A stretch of DNA of 64,000 nt, taken from the NCBI RefSeq assembly GCF_036588685.1, contig NC_086380.1:36594692-36658691 (forward strand), read 5' to 3'. Positions within the stretch are counted from its first letter, which is position 1. Each line of letters starts with the position of its first letter. The notes beneath the pieces are model-generated. The model made no database searches, had not been told where the DNA came from, and saw only the letters and a list, made by a program, of their open reading frames with translations. Position numbers and translations under genes: made by a program. Origin of the DNA: Mytilus trossulus. Taxonomy: Eukaryota; Mollusca; Bivalvia; Mytilida; Mytilidae. Shown piece by piece: positions 61,846 through 64,000 of this stretch.

Positions 61846-63000
61846 GCTTTCGGAGTAGTCTGGTCTTACAGACATATTAATTGGTTGTCTCTCGCAATAG
61901 TCTAATCTTAAAGGAGGATAGTTTACCTAACCTAATAATGACTGCACGGTTCAACTAGCAAGCAAGCTTACCAAAGATATTAAGGTTACTTACACACTCA
62001 TTAAAATTGGCTGTCATCTTTTTATTACAGTACTATACCTCTGTTTGATAGCACTGCAGTAGGTGTTATTATTTGAATTGGTAACACTTAATGTCCCCTT
62101 TGCCGAGACGGGCCATTAACAATTAAGACGTTTTTATACTGAAATTGAACATACTACCCGACCAATTCAAGACTAAGTATCCCCGTGACTCCTATAATAT
62201 AAATTCATACTAATAGATCATATAAGCCTAAAATGTTTTGATATGAAGTTCTAAGGCCATTTTGAGTTAAAACATGTCAATGGCAAAGTTCAAGGTTATG
62301 GTTTGAACTTTGCTTGTTACTAGTATCTTTATTTTTATGAAACCGGTATAGTTAAGGATACACTGCGTTTGCCAAATAGTTGTTTATAACATGGCGCAAA
62401 TTCAACACATCTAATACAAGTCGTAGTGTTTCGGTCATCCTTTATAGGAATGTTCTCCCCTAGCTTATGTATTTGTAATCAGTATAACTCCTTAACCATA
62501 CATTAACCTGTGATCTTTTTATTTGAGATCACTGACCTGACCTATGACCTTTAAATGGAGTTAAGGTCAAATTCACAATCTAGATTTGACTTTTGCTAAA
62601 CGTTCTTACTGGTTCATTATAAAACCATTCGTTCTTTTGCATTTGGTTTTGTAGACTTTTCATCTTTCAAAAGGATAATTCGAAGTGATATCATTTTAGT
62701 TTAAACATATTTATTTAGAGTGGATTGGGAAACAAGTTTTGCAACTTATATTAGACATTTGCGGAAACTAGGTTTACACCTAGGATTACACCTTAGACTT
62801 ACGATTACAGTTAAAAAAAACAAAGGGTCATCTCAAAATGATAAAAACAACAAAAAAACAAATAAAGATGCTTTTTTATTATGTAAATAAATCTTTCCGG
62901 CGGCAAACGAAGGCAGCGAATATGGTCACAACAGATATTAATCGCTGTCTTGGATGCTCCACAAAGTCCCCATAACTTTATATTTTTTTAATTATCCGAT
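61846..63000. other. No gene seen
   Basis: AT-rich; 'gtttaaacatatttattta' at about 62700 is shared with 48143. Nothing else is supported. Confidence 0.45.
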
Positions 63001-63003
63001 TGC

Positions 63004-63766
63004 ATGTTCAATCTTTACTCTATAGTGGGTTATCAGTCTAACTTTCTACATTTTCTCTGCATATTAATCAGAATTTTAAAGAAACTCGCGTTGGATGTCT
63101 TGCTCTCAAAAACATATCCTGGTTTTTATAACTTTTACAATTTCTTGTTTAATATTTTTTTTAATTACTTCACCCCTTTTTTGCATGACCCTCAATTCCT
63201 TAAACGGAAAAAGAAAATTGTCGCAGTATCTATCCAGGAGTTTTTACTTATGCTGAGGGTATATCAGACACATCCGTGTTCGGGGGACAGAATAATTAAC
63301 ACAGTAAAGAAAAATATCCATAGTCTGACAACCGAAGCACAAGATATCTACAATAGTTGCATCAAAGAAACAAATCATCAAAATGTCCCTGGCCCATCAA
63401 CTGCAAATGACAAAAGGAATAAGATACTTGAGAATCTATCCTCTGAAGATGATTATAACGGCCACTTAATCCAGAACCGTAAAAAAAAATGCTTCTCCAG
63501 TACAAAAAAAATATAGAACAGGAAGAACCAAAAGAGTCAGAGAAACCAAAAGAACGAGACAGCACGAATTCGAATGAGGAGGAAATTGAGCAACCGCAAG
63601 CTGGCAAGAGGGCCAAGCTACAAAAACCAAAACCAAAAAAATGCCGCTCATGAATTTGATTAGAAAAAATCATGAGGCCTACAGCAAGTTTATTACGAAA
63701 AAGGTTCCGACGTTCCTACGTAGTCTTGGTGTCTCTTCATCAGAGTCTGACGATGATGAATTATAG
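63004..63766 (+). pseudogene. Unrecognised broken ORF with acidic/basic tail
   Basis: A 170-codon frame (63004-63516) becomes protein-like from about 63220 ('SIQEFLLMLRVYQTHPCSGD', then a hydrophilic segment). It ends soon after an A-run at 63480. Past the A-run another frame reads a Glu/Lys-rich segment to about 63652, and an overlapping frame from about 63640 reads on to a stop at 63764-63766 with an acidic serine-rich end 'SLGVSSSESDDDEL'. The pattern suggests one gene or mobile-element protein broken by frameshifts in A-runs. I do not recognise the family, and the upstream part is hydrophobic, AT-rich and perhaps not coding. Confidence 0.35.
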
Positions 63767-64000
63767 CTCAAATTCTATATTTAAAAGGTCGACATAAATA
63801 TAATCAGCAAAACAAATTTTTCGTATACTTTTGAATGTTTGTTGATAGAGGAAACGTAAACAAACTGTTTTCTCGATTGAGATAAAGTTAAAGATTATAA
63901 AAAAATACCGAAAGGGACATGAAATATCATGAAAAAAGTATTATATATACATGAAGTTCTTAAACAACAACTTGTTGAATCTCATTCTCCTTAAAAAAAA

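Overview
The window is nuclear DNA of an animal, very probably a marine mussel (Mytilus or a close relative). Coding exons are short, separated by long AT-rich introns with GT/AG borders, and embedded in dense interspersed repeats. Several repeats are ones I recognise from bivalve genomes: the 'cttcaacacggagccttgg' family, the 'ggggcagcaaccca' family ending in a ctcacctgacc-type hairpin, a tRNA-derived SINE, and hammerhead-ribozyme elements. The species call is inference from repeats and AT content, with no marker gene. All four protein genes I could assemble lie on the + strand.

Layout. 1-6.4 kb: repeats, a broken reverse-transcriptase tail (about 1.06-1.35 kb) and a broken RecQ-like helicase fragment (3.05-3.57 kb). 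6.5-11.6 kb: five exons of a METTL27-type methyltransferase whose first exon I did not find. 14.9-17.8 kb: a three-exon gene for a 190-residue secreted, cysteine-free helical protein I do not recognise; its first intron carries a piggyBac-type MITE. 18-26 kb: no gene, but nested repeats including a hammerhead-ribozyme unit with all core residues, a palindromic MITE and a nested ~1 kb insertion.

26.6-44.5 kb: a complete 13-exon SLC6 sodium/chloride-coupled transporter (617 residues when the last exon-7 acceptor is used). Its introns hold a SINE, hammerhead relics, two LINE 3' ends, a 1-kb inverted-repeat element built from palindromic 20-mers, and a ~2.8-kb inverted-repeat transposon. Two exon borders have themselves become tandem repeats: the exon-2 donor (64-bp period, 5 copies) and the exon-7 acceptor (33-bp period, 10 copies, open and in frame throughout).

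44.6-52.7 kb: no recognised gene; a TIR element and retrotransposon remains. 52.7-56.9 kb: a three-exon MFS sugar-transporter gene (MFSD4/NaGLT1 type, 501 residues). 57-64 kb: a G-quadruplex-like run, tandem repeats, a non-autonomous Helitron (59.1-61.05 kb) with an internal 385-bp duplication, another repeat copy, and an unrecognised broken ORF at the right end.

The two transporters are neighbours on the same strand and both would move small solutes across the plasma membrane, but nothing in the sequence shows that they work together. The most unusual features are the splice-site minisatellites in the SLC6 gene and the hammerhead-ribozyme family. All exon models come from reading frame, splice consensus and family conservation, without transcript evidence.
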